Positions 17,129 through 27,064 are shown, numbered from the stretch's first letter. The stretch: 64,000 nt of DNA from Bradyrhizobium paxllaeri (GCF_001693515.2 NZ_CP042968.1:2294001-2358000); one strand, 5' to 3'. Notes: generated by a model not told the origin, from the sequence alone. Translations and numbers: made by a program.

Positions 17129-18289
17129 ATGCAAGCATCCACCGTAGCCACGCCCACCGCCGGCCATATTGGCACAATTTTCGTTGCAATCGAACTGAGC
17201 CAGCGGAGCTGGCGGGTCGCGCTGCACAGCCCGGACAAGGACAAGATATCGCACCACAAGCTGGAGGGTGGCGATCATGCCGAGCTGTTGGCGTTGGTGG
17301 GTCGGGTTCGGGAGCGGGCGGCTCGAACGCTGGGAGGCGTTCCGGCGGTGGCGAGCTGCTACGAGGCGGGCTACGACGGGTTCTGGCTGCACCGGCTGCT
17401 GCTGGCGGCCGGCATCACGAACTACGTGTTTGATCCCGCCAGCATTGCGGTGGACCAGCGGGCGCGGCGGGTGAAGACCGACCGGATCGATGGCGAGCGG
17501 ATGCTGCGCACGCTGATGGCGTATCTGCGCGGCGAGCCGCGGGTGGTGCGGATCGTCCGGGTGCCTGCAGCCGAACAGGAGGACGCCCGCCGCGGCAGCC
17601 GCGAACGCGACCGGCTGATCAAGGAGCAAACCGCTCACACCAACCGGATCAAGGCACTGCTGCGGCTGCGGGGCATGGCGGTCGGGAACCCGCGGCGGCG
17701 CGACTGGCTGAGCTGGCTGGCAACGCAGCGGGATTGGCAAGGCCAGGCGGTCCCGCCGCGGATGCTGAGCGAGATCCGACACGAGCACGCGCGGCTGATG
17801 CTGGTGCGCGATCGGCTCGATGCGCTCGCGCAGGAGGCGGCCGCAGCGGAGCCAATGCCTGCGGAAGCCGAGATGACCCGGCGCAGCGAACTGCTGCGCC
17901 GGCTCAAATGTCTCGGCCCGGCGTTCGCGACGACGCTGACCAGCGAGGTGTTCTACAAGGACTTCCGCAATCGCCGCGAGGTCGGGAGCTATTTCGGGCT
18001 GACGCCCAGTCCGTGGCGGAGCGGCGGCATCGACCGCGACCAGGGCATCAGCAAGGCGGGCAATCCGCGCGCCCGCTGTGCCGCGATCGAACTGGCCTGG
18101 CTGTGGCTGCGGCATCAGCCGGACAGCAAGCTGACCCTGGAGTACCGCAAGCGCACGCTCGATGCCGGCAAGCGCATCAAGCGCGTCGCCATCGTCGCCC
18201 TGGCGCGCAAGCTGATGGTGGCGCTCTGGCGCTATCTCACGACCGGCCTCGTGCCCGAGGGCGCGGCGCTCAAGGCTGTAAAGATCTAA
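17129..18289 (+). CDS. IS110-family transposase
   Basis: A 386-residue transposase/recombinase of the IS110 family, which uses a RuvC-like DEDD domain plus a C-terminal serine domain. The expected residues are Glu22 (FVAIELSQ), Glu79 (CYEAGYDG), Asp118 and Asp121 (KTDRID). The first is Glu where most relatives have Asp. The C-terminal domain carries YFGLTPSPWRSGG with Ser298, then GISKAGNPRARC. IS110 enzymes are guided by an RNA made from the element's own non-coding end, here most likely the 3' region. Start MQASTVATP was chosen because it follows CTCGGAGAGTCAG and begins just before the catalytic domain. It appears full length. Confidence 0.9.
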   Translation: MQASTVATPTAGHIGTIFVAIELSQRSWRVALHSPDKDKISHHKLEGGDHAELLALVGRVRERAARTLGGVPAVASCYEAGYDGFWLHRLLLAAGITNYVFDPASIAVDQRARRVKTDRIDGERMLRTLMAYLRGEPRVVRIVRVPAAEQEDARRGSRERDRLIKEQTAHTNRIKALLRLRGMAVGNPRRRDWLSWLATQRDWQGQAVPPRMLSEIRHEHARLMLVRDRLDALAQEAAAAEPMPAEAEMTRRSELLRRLKCLGPAFATTLTSEVFYKDFRNRREVGSYFGLTPSPWRSGGIDRDQGISKAGNPRARCAAIELAWLWLRHQPDSKLTLEYRKRTLDAGKRIKRVAIVALARKLMVALWRYLTTGLVPEGAALKAVKI

Positions 18290-18627
18290 CCACTTCAACG
18301 AATGCGTCAGCGTCGCGGCATCTGCCGCGGTCAGCGCGGGATGGATGATGACCGTGCCACCCTTGGGCCAGCAAACAGGCTGTTTCGTAGATGGGTCTCA
18401 TCCTCGTGGCTTCCTCGCCGCATGCATGCGGAATGTGGGTACGGACAACGGTCCGACCGGATATGAGGTGATGCAGTGAGCAACTGCATAAATCGCCGGA
18501 AGCCAGTCCCTGAGCGCACCGACCGCGGCGGCACGCTGCGCTACGCATGGCTCCGCGCGCCGCCGCTCCACCGAACGTAAAAATCACATCCAAGCCCTGT
18601 CGGGATGCTTGACTCAAAACGCCTCAT
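18290..18627 (+). ncRNA. Candidate bridge/seek RNA region of the IS110 element
   Basis: This 3' non-coding end is rich in stem-loops: CGCGGC/GCCGCG with a 4-base loop (18314-18329), the palindrome CCGCATGCATGCGG (18418-18431), ATGCAGT/ACTGCAT with a 5-base loop (18471-18489) and GCGGCGGC/GCCGCCGC (18525-18566). In IS1111-group elements the guide RNA comes from this position. The RNA limits and its target- and donor-binding loops cannot be fixed by eye. Confidence 0.5.
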
Positions 18628-18631
18628 ATGA

Positions 18632-18723
18632 GGGTGGGCAAAGGCGCGTTAGCGCCGTGCCCACCATCTTGATGCGTGAAGGTGGCTGGAATGGCGGGCA
18701 CGCTGCGCTTTGCCCACCCTACG
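18632..18723. repeat. Family A repeat, left edge truncated
   Basis: The copy starts at GGGTGGGCAAAG, without the CGTA that opens intact copies, and ends normally with TTTGCCCACCCTACG. The missing edge coincides with the right end of the IS110 element. Confidence 0.75.
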
Positions 18724-18731
18724 AAGTGGGA

Positions 18732-20308
18732 TCAATTCACCTGCCGGTCCTTGCCAGCCCAATACGGCTCCCGCAGATTCCGCCGCAAGATTTTCCCCGA
18801 CGGATTGCGCGGCAGCGCTTCCAGGAAGTCGACCGACTTCGGCGTCTTGAAGCCGGCGATGCGTTCGCGCGTGAAGTTGATGATGTCGGTGGCGCTCGCC
18901 TGCTTGCCCGGCTTCATCACCACGACCGCCTTCACCGCCTCACCCCATTTGTCGTCGGGGATGCCGATCACGGCGGCTTCGGCGACATCAGGATGATCGC
19001 AGATCGCGCTCTCGACCTCGGCGGGGTAGATGTTCTCTCCGCCGGAGATGATCATGTCCTTGATGCGATCGTGGATATAGAGGTAGCCGTCCTCGTCTAT
19101 GTAGCCGGCGTCGCCGGTGCGCAACCAGCCGTCGCTGCCGAGCGTCCTGGCGGTCGCCTCCGGCAGGTTCCAGTAGCCCGCCATGTTGGAGCCGGAGCGG
19201 GTGGCGATCTCGCCGACCTGGCGCGGCGGCAGGCGGTTGCCGTCGGGATCGAGGATCGCAAGCTCGATGCCGGGGAGTGCCTTGCCCGCAGAGCGCATGC
19301 GCTCCAGCCCCTCGACATGGTCTTCGGGCGGGAGTGCGACGATGGTGCCTGTTGTCTCGGTCATGCCGTAGAGCTGCACGAAGCCGCACTTGAACACCTC
19401 GATGCACTCCTTCAGCAGCGCCGCCGGAATCGGGGAGGCGCCGTAGAGCATGTATTTCAGGCGGGAGAAATCGACCTGCTTCGCCCGCGGCTGGCGTACC
19501 ACGAACTGCATCGCGGCCGGCACCATGAACAGCTTGGTAATGCCGGACTGCTCGAGGAAATCCAGCACCTTGGTCGGATCGAATTCGCGCGCGATCACGC
19601 CCCTCACGCCGTGATAGAGACCCATCACGCCCCAGCCGGAGCCGCCGATATGGAACACCGGCATTGCCACCAGCGAGACGTCATCCGTCGACCACTTGTT
19701 CCACTCCGGCTTCTCGGCCGCATTGCCGGCGGTCGCGAGGTTGAGGAAGTTGGCATGCGACAGCATCGCGCCCTTGGGCTTGCCTGTGGTGCCCGAGGTA
19801 TAGAGCTGGATCGCAATGTCCTTCGGACTGATCGGCACCTTCGGATCGTCGCCGCTGGCGGCATCGCGCCAGGCGACAAAATCCTGCCATTCCGGCGCGC
19901 CGCCCTCGGTCGTGATGACGGTGCGGACATCAGGCAGTTGCGACTTGATGTTGCGAACCTGGGTGATGAACTCAGGCCCCACGAACAGCACCGGCGCCCG
20001 GCAGTCGCCGACGATGAAGGCGACCTCGGGGCCGGCGAGACGCCAGTTGACCGGCGCCATCACCACCCTGGCCTTCATTGCGCCCATCAAGAGCTCGAAA
20101 TAGAAGTCGCTGTTCTTGCCGAGATAGGCGATCCGCTCGCCCGGCTTGACGCCCATCGCAATCAGCGCGTTGGAGACGCGGTTGGTCTTGCGAATTCGGC
20201 AAAGCTGGTCTGCCGTCCCTCGAATTCATAGGCGATGGCGTCGCCATATGTTCGTGCGCGTTCCCGCACCATGTCGACAAGGTTGGTCAACTCCTGCGAA
20301 GCGGACAT
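18732..20308 (-). pseudogene. Frameshifted acyl-CoA synthetase (AMP-binding) gene
   Basis: The frame begins MSASQELTNLVDMVRERA (ATG at 20308, after GGGAGCG) and runs to FEGRQTSFAEF. It then breaks near 20190, where GAATTCGCAAG joins two frames. The second frame continues RKTNRVSNALIAMG and encodes the rest of a class I adenylate-forming ligase: YTSGTTGKPKGA near residue 166, YGMTETTG, RTGDAGYIDEDGYLYIHDR, and the C-terminal PRNPSGKILRRNLR with the catalytic Lys. Joined, the protein would be about 524 residues, full family length. The gap fits a loss of one or four bases. It could be a real inactivation or an assembly error. If intact it would activate a carboxylic acid for the adjacent SDR and crotonase. 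Confidence 0.82.
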
Positions 20309-20379
20309 GTCGCTCCCGTAGACATTATTATTGTTTACCCGGGAGATGATATGGGTTCGGAGCGTTACACGCAATCATC

Positions 20380-20463
20380 CGTCATTGCGAGCGAAGCGAA
20401 GCAATCCATAGCGCCGAGCAGGAAGCATGGAATGCTTCGTCGCTACGCTCCTCGCAATGACGG
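20380..20463. repeat. Intergenic inverted repeat family B
   Basis: The arms CGTCATTGCGAG and CTCGCAATGACG flank an 'AAGCAATCC...GAATGCTTCG' centre. It lies between the frameshifted ligase start and the SDR stop. Confidence 0.85.
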
Positions 20464-20470
20464 CACCGGA

Positions 20471-21343
20471 TTATCCCCGCGCCGCGCGGTCCTTCTCGTT
20501 CTGTGCCTTGATCGAGTCGCGCGCCTTGTTCCAGTCGTCGTCGCTCCAGTCGCGCAACTGGTAGAAATTGCCGCCCATGGCGAGCGCCTGCGCGCCATCC
20601 ATGGCGATGGTCTCGCCATTGATCCAGTCGCAGCCGCCGGAGATCAGGAACACGGCAAGATTCTGCAGTTCCTCCATGGTGCCGACCCGGCCCATCGGGT
20701 TCTGCGCCCTGGTGCGTGCGCCGGCCTCGTCGCCGGGCTTGATGCGCTTGCTCATGCCCTCGGTCGGGATTTCGCCTGGAGCAATGGTGTTGAGGCGGAT
20801 GCCGTGTTTGCCCCATTCCACCGCAAGCGACATCGTCATGGCGTGGATCGCGGACTTGCTCATCGCCGACGGCACCACATAGGGCGAGCCGTTGCGCACC
20901 CAGGTCACCGTGATCGACACCACGTTGCCGCGGTGGCCTCCGGCGATCCAGCGCCGCCCGACCGCATGCGTCACATAGAAGGTGCCATGCATCACGATAT
21001 TGGCGACCGCATCGAAGCCGCGCGGCGAGAGTTCTTCCGAGCGCGAGATGAAATTGCCGGCGGCGTTGTTGATGAGATCGGTGAGAGGCCCCGAGGTCCA
21101 GATCTGTTCGATCATCTCGTCGACGGCAAGCGCATTGCGGATGTCGACGCCATGGCTGACCACACGCCCGCCATGCAGGTCCATCAATTCGGTCGCGGTT
21201 TCGTCGCACACAATTTTGCGGCGGCCGCAGATATGGACTTCGGCTCCCAGTTGCAGAAACCGCGCGGCCATGGACTTGCCGAGGCCGGTGCCGCCTCCGG
21301 TCACGAGAATGCGGCGCCCGGCGAGAAGCTGATCGTTGAACAT
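20471..21343 (-). CDS. SDR-family enoyl/dienoyl-CoA reductase-like protein
   Basis: A 290-residue SDR. LVTGGGTGLGKSMA near residue 13 binds NADP(H) and NNAAGNFI follows. The active site reads PYVVPSAMSKSAIHAM with no Tyr at the classical YxxxK position, as in 2,4-dienoyl-CoA reductases and peroxisomal enoyl-CoA reductases. A role in unsaturated fatty acyl-CoA metabolism is therefore likely. The ATG at 21343 is preferred over an in-frame GTG at 21352 because GGGTGG sits just upstream of it. It is divergent from the crotonase gene by 100 bases. Confidence 0.86.
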   Translation of the reverse strand: MFNDQLLAGRRILVTGGGTGLGKSMAARFLQLGAEVHICGRRKIVCDETATELMDLHGGRVVSHGVDIRNALAVDEMIEQIWTSGPLTDLINNAAGNFISRSEELSPRGFDAVANIVMHGTFYVTHAVGRRWIAGGHRGNVVSITVTWVRNGSPYVVPSAMSKSAIHAMTMSLAVEWGKHGIRLNTIAPGEIPTEGMSKRIKPGDEAGARTRAQNPMGRVGTMEELQNLAVFLISGGCDWINGETIAMDGAQALAMGGNFYQLRDWSDDDWNKARDSIKAQNEKDRAARG

Positions 21344-21443
21344 CGTTTCCACCCACGGGATTGTCTGTTAATTGGTCGATTGACTAAAACCGGACAATTC
21401 CGTTCTGTAAAGCCGCAACAGCGGCCTCAGCGAGGAGATTTTC

Positions 21444-22259
21444 ATGGAGCAACGCGTCTCGATCTCGATTTCGGACGGTATCGCCGATGTCCGGCTGGTG
21501 CGGGCCGACAAGATGAACGCGCTCGATGCCGCGATGTTCGAGGCGCTGGTGGCGGCGACCGAGCGGCTGGCGCATGAAAAAGGCGTCCGGGTGGTCGTAT
21601 TGTCGGGGGAAGGACGGGCGTTTTGCGCCGGTCTCGACATGGGGCGCTTCCAGGCCATGAAGGAAAACGGCGGTAACGGGATCGCCGGCGGCGAGAAACG
21701 CGACCTGACTGCACGCACGCATGGTCTCGCGAACTTCCCGCAGCAGGCGGTCTGGGGCTGGCGTCAGCTTCCGGTGCCTGTCATCGCCGCGATCCAGGGC
21801 GTCGCGTTCGGCGGTGGATTCCAGCTCGCGCTCGGCGCCGACATGCGCTTCCTCACGCCTGATGCGCGGATGTCGATTATGGAAATCAAATGGGGCTTGG
21901 TGCCCGACATGGCGGGCACGCCCATTCTCGCCAGCCTCGTCCGCGACGATATCTTGCGGGAGCTGACCTACACCGGGCGCATCTTCTCCGCGCAGGAAGC
22001 CATGAGCTATGGGCTCGCGACACGGATCTGCGACGATCCCCGCGCGGCGGCCTTCGAAGTGGCACGCGAAATCGCCGGCAAGAGCCCTGATGCAATCCGC
22101 GCCGCCAAGCGCATGCTCAACAAGCTCTCGGTCGATCCGGCTCCGGCGCTGCTCGCCGAATCCGTCGAGCAGCAGAAGCTGATCGGCAGCCCGAACCAGA
22201 CCGAGGCGGTGCGCGCCAATATGGAAAAACGTGCGCCGCGGTTCGCGGAGGCGGGATAA
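21444..22259 (+). CDS. Crotonase/enoyl-CoA hydratase family protein
   Basis: A 271-residue crotonase. GEGRAFCAGLDMGRFQ near residue 54 and GVAFGGGFQLALGAD near residue 118 give the oxyanion hole. MEIKWGLVPDMAGTP near residue 148 holds the active-site region with the Asp found in isomerase-like members. The ATG follows GAGGAGATTTTC. It heads a plus-strand run with an acyl-CoA ligase gene downstream, separated by a family C repeat. Likely beta-oxidation of an unusual acid, with the specific substrate unknown. Confidence 0.9.
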   Translation: MEQRVSISISDGIADVRLVRADKMNALDAAMFEALVAATERLAHEKGVRVVVLSGEGRAFCAGLDMGRFQAMKENGGNGIAGGEKRDLTARTHGLANFPQQAVWGWRQLPVPVIAAIQGVAFGGGFQLALGADMRFLTPDARMSIMEIKWGLVPDMAGTPILASLVRDDILRELTYTGRIFSAQEAMSYGLATRICDDPRAAAFEVAREIAGKSPDAIRAAKRMLNKLSVDPAPALLAESVEQQKLIGSPNQTEAVRANMEKRAPRFAEAG

Positions 22260-22266
22260 TCTCATC

Positions 22267-22349
22267 CGTCATTCCGGGATGGTGCGTTAGCACCAGACCC
22301 GGAATCTCGAGATTCCGGGTTCGATGCTGCGCATCGCCCCGGAATGACG
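22267..22349. repeat. Intergenic inverted repeat family C
   Basis: It runs from GTCATTCCGGGA to CCCCGGAATGAC, with an inner GGAATCTCGAGATTCC palindrome and TCGATGCTGCGCATCG. Other copies are at 29388 and 41599. Confidence 0.85.
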
Positions 22350-22385
22350 TCGACACAAACCCGGCAGCAGATCGGAAAGCGACAA

Positions 22386-23927
22386 ATGTCTACCTCCCCC
22401 TTCCTCGGCATCATCAGCGGCCCGCGCCGCCGCAGCCACGACGAGATCGCCGAGCGCAGTGAGCGCATCGCCAGCGGATTGCAGCAGCTCGGCGTCAAGC
22501 AGGGCGACAGCGTCGCCATGCTGATGCGCAACGACATCGCCTTCATCGAGGCGGCCTATGCCGCGATGCGGCTTGGCGCCTATGGAGTGCCGGTCAACTG
22601 GCATTTCAAACCGGAAGAGATCAATTACGTGCTGAAGGATTCCGGCACCGCGGTGCTGATCGCGCATGCCGACATGCTGCATCAGTTGCGCGAGGCCATC
22701 CCGAGCGGCGTCACTGCGCTCAGCGTGCCGACCCCGCCGGAGATCGTCGCGAACTACAAGATCGATCCGGATCACCTCGCGACGCCCGACTTCGCCATCG
22801 ATTTCGAATCCTGGCTGAAGCAGCACCCGCGCTATGACGGGCCGGCGGTGCCGCAGCCGCAGAACATGATCTACACCTCGGGCACCACGGGTCATCCCAA
22901 GGGAGTTCGTCGTTTCGCGCCGACGCCGGAGCAGACCGCCAATGCCGAGCGCATGCGCGCGATGATCTACGGCCTTAAGCCGGGCGCCCGCGCGCTGCTG
23001 CCGGGCCCGCTGTATCATTCCGCGCCGAACTCGTTCGGCCTGCGCGCCGGCCGGCTCGGCGGTGCGCTGGTGATCATGCCGCGTTTCGACGCGGAAGAGT
23101 TTTTGCGGGTGATCGAAACCGAGAAGATCGACACCATCTTCATGGTGCCAACCATGTTCATCCGGCTGATGAAGCTGCCGGAGGAGGTGCGCAAGAAATA
23201 CGACATGTCCTCGCTGCGCCACATCATCCATGCAGCCGCACCCTGTCCGGCGGACGTCAAGCGCGCGATGATCGAGTGGTGGGGCCCGGTCATCTACGAA
23301 TTCTACGGCTCGACCGAGTCGGGTGCGGTTACCTTTGCCACGTCCGAGGACGCGCTGAAGAAGCCCGGCACTGTCGGCAAGATTTCGCCCGGCGCGGAGC
23401 TGCGCTTCATCGGCGACGACGGCAGGGAATTGCCGCAGGGCGAGATCGGCGAAATCTATTCGCGCATCGCGGGCAATCCAGATTTCACCTATCACAACAA
23501 GCCGGAGAAGCGCGCCGAGATCGATCGCCAAGGCTTCATCACCTCGGGCGACGTCGGCTATATCGACGCCGATGGTTATGTCTTTATCTGCGACCGCAAG
23601 CGCGACATGGTGATCTCAGGCGGCGTCAACATCTATCCGGCCGAGATTGAGGCGGCACTGCATGCGATTCCCGGTGTGCATGACTGCGCGGTGTTCGGCA
23701 TTCCCGATGCGGAATTCGGCGAGGCGCTGATGGCGGTGGTGGAGCCGCAGCCGGGCGTGACGCTCGACCTCGCATCCATCCGCGGCCAGCTCAAGGTTTC
23801 GCTCGCCGACTACAAGGTGCCGAAGCACATTGAGATCCAGTCCAACCTGCCGCGGGAGGATTCCGGCAAGATTTTCAAGCGCCGCCTGCGCGATCCCTAT
23901 TGGGAGCGGGCAGGGCGGAGGATTTAG
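22386..23927 (+). CDS. Acyl-CoA synthetase (AMP-forming)
   Basis: A 513-residue class I adenylate-forming ligase converting a carboxylic acid, CoA and ATP to acyl-CoA. Motifs in order: IYTSGTTGHPKG near residue 163 (phosphate loop), EFYGSTESG near residue 305, TSGDVGYIDADGYVFICDR near residue 386, and PREDSGKIFKRRLRDPYW with the catalytic Lys near the C-terminus. Start MSTSPFLG was chosen because GGAAAGCGACAA precedes it and the upstream frame lies in the family C repeat. Its neighbours (crotonase, SDR, broken ligase) form a CoA-ester island. It may cover the loss of the frameshifted ligase. Confidence 0.92.
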   Translation: MSTSPFLGIISGPRRRSHDEIAERSERIASGLQQLGVKQGDSVAMLMRNDIAFIEAAYAAMRLGAYGVPVNWHFKPEEINYVLKDSGTAVLIAHADMLHQLREAIPSGVTALSVPTPPEIVANYKIDPDHLATPDFAIDFESWLKQHPRYDGPAVPQPQNMIYTSGTTGHPKGVRRFAPTPEQTANAERMRAMIYGLKPGARALLPGPLYHSAPNSFGLRAGRLGGALVIMPRFDAEEFLRVIETEKIDTIFMVPTMFIRLMKLPEEVRKKYDMSSLRHIIHAAAPCPADVKRAMIEWWGPVIYEFYGSTESGAVTFATSEDALKKPGTVGKISPGAELRFIGDDGRELPQGEIGEIYSRIAGNPDFTYHNKPEKRAEIDRQGFITSGDVGYIDADGYVFICDRKRDMVISGGVNIYPAEIEAALHAIPGVHDCAVFGIPDAEFGEALMAVVEPQPGVTLDLASIRGQLKVSLADYKVPKHIEIQSNLPREDSGKIFKRRLRDPYWERAGRRI

Positions 23928-23934
23928 GTATCTT

Positions 23935-24052
23935 GTCGTCCCTGCGAACGCAGGGACCTATACTCCGCGGCTTCTCTGACGGCCACGCCGGCCCAGACCT
24001 TATGCGAGCCCCATGGCCGGTGGCTATGGGTCCCTGCTTTCGCAGGGACGAC
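23935..24052. repeat. Intergenic inverted repeat family D
   Basis: The arms GTCGTCCCTGCGAACG and CAGGGACGAC flank a roughly 75-base centre. A sister copy is at 48879. It lies eight bases after the ligase stop and may serve as its terminator. Confidence 0.8.
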
Positions 24053-24154
24053 GCAAGAGAAGGACGACGAAGACCCGCCTCCATCTTTATCTTGCACTGC
24101 GGCAAAAAAATTGCACACTCGGGACAGCCGGGCTGTTCCTGAGGTGGCGAGCCG

Positions 24155-26947
24155 ATGTCTTCCCAGATCATGCCTTCCGAGATCGAGATCCGGCTCAATC
24201 GCAGCGATGAAACGCTGGCGATGGAGGAAGATGCGCGGCTGCGGACCGATATCCGGCTGCTCGGCCGGATTCTCGGCGATACCGTTCGCGATCAGGAGGG
24301 CGCCGAGGTGTTCGACCTGGTCGAGCGCATCCGGCAGACCTCGATCCGGTTCCACCGCGACGAAGACAGGCTGGCGCGGCGGGAACTGGAGACCATCCTC
24401 GACAGCATGTCGACCGCCGATACCGTGCGGATCGTCCGCGCCTTCAGCTATTTCTCGCACCTCGCCAACATCGCCGAGGACCAGAACAACATCCGCCAGA
24501 TGCGCGGCCGCGGCCCCGGCGGCCCACGGCCGAGCCTGCTGACCCAGACGTTGGCACATGCCAAGACGGCCGGGATCAGCGCGGCTGAACTGCGCCGCTT
24601 CTTCGGGGAGGCCCAGGTCAGCCCGGTGCTGACCGCACATCCGACCGAAGTCCGCCGCAAGAGCACGATCGACCGCGAGATGGAAATCGCCGGATTGCTC
24701 GACCGGCGCGAGCGCGTCCAGATGACGCCGGAGGAGGCCGAGGCCTGCGACGAGCAGTTGCGCCGCGCCGTGCTGACGCTGTGGCAGACCAACCTGTTGC
24801 GCCGGACCAAGCTGACCGTGCTGGACGAAGTCTCAAACGGTCTCTCCTTCTACGACTACACCTTCCTGCACGAGGTGCCGCGGCTGCATTGCGCGCTGGA
24901 GGATCGGCTCAACCGGGAAGAGGGCGGCACGCCGGGCGATCTAGCGTCGTTCCTGACCATGGGAAGCTGGATCGGCGGCGACCGCGACGGCAACCCGTTC
25001 GTCACCGCGGACGTCATGCGCGGCACGCTGCGACTTCAGTCGAGCCGGGTGATGAGCTTCTATCTGGAGGAGTTGCACGTCCTCGGCTCGGAACTGTCGC
25101 TGGCGGCGCATCTTGCCGATGTCTCCGAAGAATTGCGCGCCCTGGCCGGGCGCTCGCCCGACTCCTCGCCGCACCGAAGCGGCGAACCGTACCGCCTGGC
25201 GGTATCGGGCATCTATGCGCGGCTGACCGCGACGGCGCTGAAGCTCGAGATCGAAACGACGAGACGGCCGGTCGGCGAGGGCGCGCCGTATGAGAGCGTG
25301 CGGGAATTCAAGGCCGATCTCGATGTCCTCGATCGCTCGCTGATTGCGAATAATTCGGGCGTGATCGCGCGCGGCCGTTTGCGCCTGCTGCGCCGGGCCG
25401 TGGATTGTTTCGGCTTCCACCTCGCACGGCTCGACATCAGGCAGAACTCCGCGGTGCATGAGCGCACGGTGGCGGAACTGTTCGATGCGGCAATATCAGG
25501 CATGTCCTATCTGGACTTGAACGAGGAAGCCCGCGTCAGCCTGCTGTTGAGCGAACTGCGCAGCGCAAGGCCGCTCAGCTCGGCCTTCGTCAGGTACAGC
25601 GACGAAACGCTCAGCGAACTCGCGGTGTTCCGCGCTGCCGCAGAGGCCCATGCCCATTTCGGCCCCGATGTGATCCACCAATGCATCATCTCAATGTGCA
25701 AGGGCATGTCCGACATGCTGGAGGTCGCGGTGCTGTTGAAGGAGGTGGGCCTTATCAATCCGTCCGGCCGCAGCGCCATCAACATCGTGCCCCTGTTCGA
25801 GACCATCGAGGACCTGCAGGCCTCTTCCGGCATCATGGACCGGATGCTGTCCCTCCACGATTATCGCCGGCTGGTCGACAGCCGCGGCGGCATCCAGGAG
25901 GTGATGCTTGGCTATTCCGACAGCAACAAGGATGGCGGCTTCGTCACTTCGGGCTGGGAGCTCTACAAGGCCGAGATCGGGCTGGTCGACGTGTTCGAGC
26001 GCCACAGCGTGCGGCTGCGGCTGTTTCACGGCCGCGGCGGATCGGTCGGCCGCGGCGGCGGACCGAGCTATGACGCGATCATCGCGCAACCCGGTGGCGC
26101 CGTGAACGGCCAGATCCGCATCACCGAGCAGGGCGAGATCATCTCCAGCAAATATTCCAACCCCGAGGTCGGCCGCAGCAATCTGGAAGTCCTTGCCGCG
26201 GCGACGCTGGAAGCAAGCCTGTTGCATCCCCGGCAAAGCGCGCCGCGCAAGGAGTATCTGACCGCGATGGAGGAACTGTCCGCATTGGCCTTCAAGGCCT
26301 ATCGCGGGCTGGTCTACGAGACCGAAGGCTTTGCCGACTACTTCTGGGGCTCGACCGTCATCACCGAAATCTCGACGCTGAACATCGGCAGCCGCCCGGC
26401 GTCGCGCAAGAAGACCCGCGAGATCGAAGACCTGCGCGCCATTCCCTGGGTGTTCAGTTGGGCGCAGTGCCGGCTGATGCTGCCGGGCTGGTACGGCTTC
26501 GGCTCGGCGGTGGAGACCTGGATCGCGGAGCATCCGGAGCAGGGCATGCCGTTCCTGCAGGAGCTCTATCGCGAATGGCCGTTCTTCCGCACGCTGCTGT
26601 CGAACATGGACATGGTGCTCGCCAAGAGCTCGATCGCAATCGCCTCCCGCTATGCCGAGCTGGTGCCAGACGTGGCTCTGCGCGAGAGCATTTTTGGCCG
26701 CATCCGGCGCGAATGGCATTCCTCGATCGAGACGCTGCTCGACATCATGGGGCACGAACGGCTGCTGCAGGGCAACCCGCTGCTGGATCGCTCGATCCGC
26801 AACCGCTTTCCCTATCTTGACCCGCTCAACCATGTGCAGGTCGAGCTGCTGAAGGAACATCGCGCGCAGAACCCGGATGAGCAGGTGCTGCGCGAGATTC
26901 AGCTCACGATCAACGGGATATCGGCGGGGCTGAGGAACAGCGGGTGA
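24155..26947 (+). CDS. ppc: Phosphoenolpyruvate carboxylase
   Basis: A 930-residue PEP carboxylase that carboxylates phosphoenolpyruvate to oxaloacetate to refill the TCA cycle. The catalytic His162 lies in [27 protein letters not shown] is near residue 270, [18 protein letters not shown] near residue 587, and the glycine-rich loop [14 protein letters not shown] near residue 624. The C-terminus ends GLRNSG, close to the QNTG-type ending of the family. Length is normal for proteobacteria. The ATG follows GAGGTGGCGAGCCG. It appears to be a single-gene unit. The anaplerotic role fits an organism living on organic acids. Confidence 0.96.
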   Translation: MSSQIMPSEIEIRLNRSDETLAMEEDARLRTDIRLLGRILGDTVRDQEGAEVFDLVERIRQTSIRFHRDEDRLARRELETILDSMSTADTVRIVRAFSYFSHLANIAEDQNNIRQMRGRGPGGPRPSLLTQTLAHAKTAGISAAELRRFFGEAQVSPVLTAHPTEVRRKSTIDREMEIAGLLDRRERVQMTPEEAEACDEQLRRAVLTLWQTNLLRRTKLTVLDEVSNGLSFYDYTFLHEVPRLHCALEDRLNREEGGTPGDLASFLTMGSWIGGDRDGNPFVTADVMRGTLRLQSSRVMSFYLEELHVLGSELSLAAHLADVSEELRALAGRSPDSSPHRSGEPYRLAVSGIYARLTATALKLEIETTRRPVGEGAPYESVREFKADLDVLDRSLIANNSGVIARGRLRLLRRAVDCFGFHLARLDIRQNSAVHERTVAELFDAAISGMSYLDLNEEARVSLLLSELRSARPLSSAFVRYSDETLSELAVFRAAAEAHAHFGPDVIHQCIISMCKGMSDMLEVAVLLKEVGLINPSGRSAINIVPLFETIEDLQASSGIMDRMLSLHDYRRLVDSRGGIQEVMLGYSDSNKDGGFVTSGWELYKAEIGLVDVFERHSVRLRLFHGRGGSVGRGGGPSYDAIIAQPGGAVNGQIRITEQGEIISSKYSNPEVGRSNLEVLAAATLEASLLHPRQSAPRKEYLTAMEELSALAFKAYRGLVYETEGFADYFWGSTVITEISTLNIGSRPASRKKTREIEDLRAIPWVFSWAQCRLMLPGWYGFGSAVETWIAEHPEQGMPFLQELYREWPFFRTLLSNMDMVLAKSSIAIASRYAELVPDVALRESIFGRIRREWHSSIETLLDIMGHERLLQGNPLLDRSIRNRFPYLDPLNHVQVELLKEHRAQNPDEQVLREIQLTINGISAGLRNSG

Positions 26948-26968
26948 GGGGCGGCGATGGCCTCACCC

Positions 26969-27054
26969 CGTCATTGCGAGCGCAGCGAAGCAATCCATCT
27001 TTCCGAATACGCGGATGGATGGATTGCTTCGTCGCTTCGCTCCTCGCAATGACG
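26969..27054. repeat. Intergenic inverted repeat family B
   Basis: The arms CGTCATTGCGAGCG and CTCGCAATGACG flank inner AAGCAATCCAT / ATGGATTGCTTCG. It lies between the convergent ppc and SMP-30 genes. Confidence 0.85.
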
Positions 27055-27064
27055 GCGGAGTCAC

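Larger units (their letters stand above)
17061..18627 (+). mobile_element. IS110-family insertion sequence, probably IS1111 group
   Basis: The element contains one DEDD-type transposase gene with a short left end (about 70 bases) and a long right non-coding end (about 340 bases). An exact 8-base inverted pair, ATGAGGCG at 17061-17068 and CGCCTCAT at 18620-18627, fits the sub-terminal inverted repeats of the IS1111 group. The true ends should lie a few bases outside these. No terminal inverted repeats or clear target duplication were found, as expected for this family. The right flank abuts a family A repeat that lacks its first bases, so the element may have landed in it. Confidence 0.7.

Noticed and set aside
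17033..18640. GTGGGCA on both sides of the IS as a target duplication
   Set aside because: The two 7-mers lie at unequal distances from the sub-terminal repeats (21 and 6 bases), and the motif recurs in family A repeats, so this is probably chance.
18609..20231. 540-codon plus-strand frame over the acyl-CoA ligase
   Set aside because: Antisense shadow of a gene with clear adenylate-forming motifs. The protein has no domain and begins in a family A repeat.
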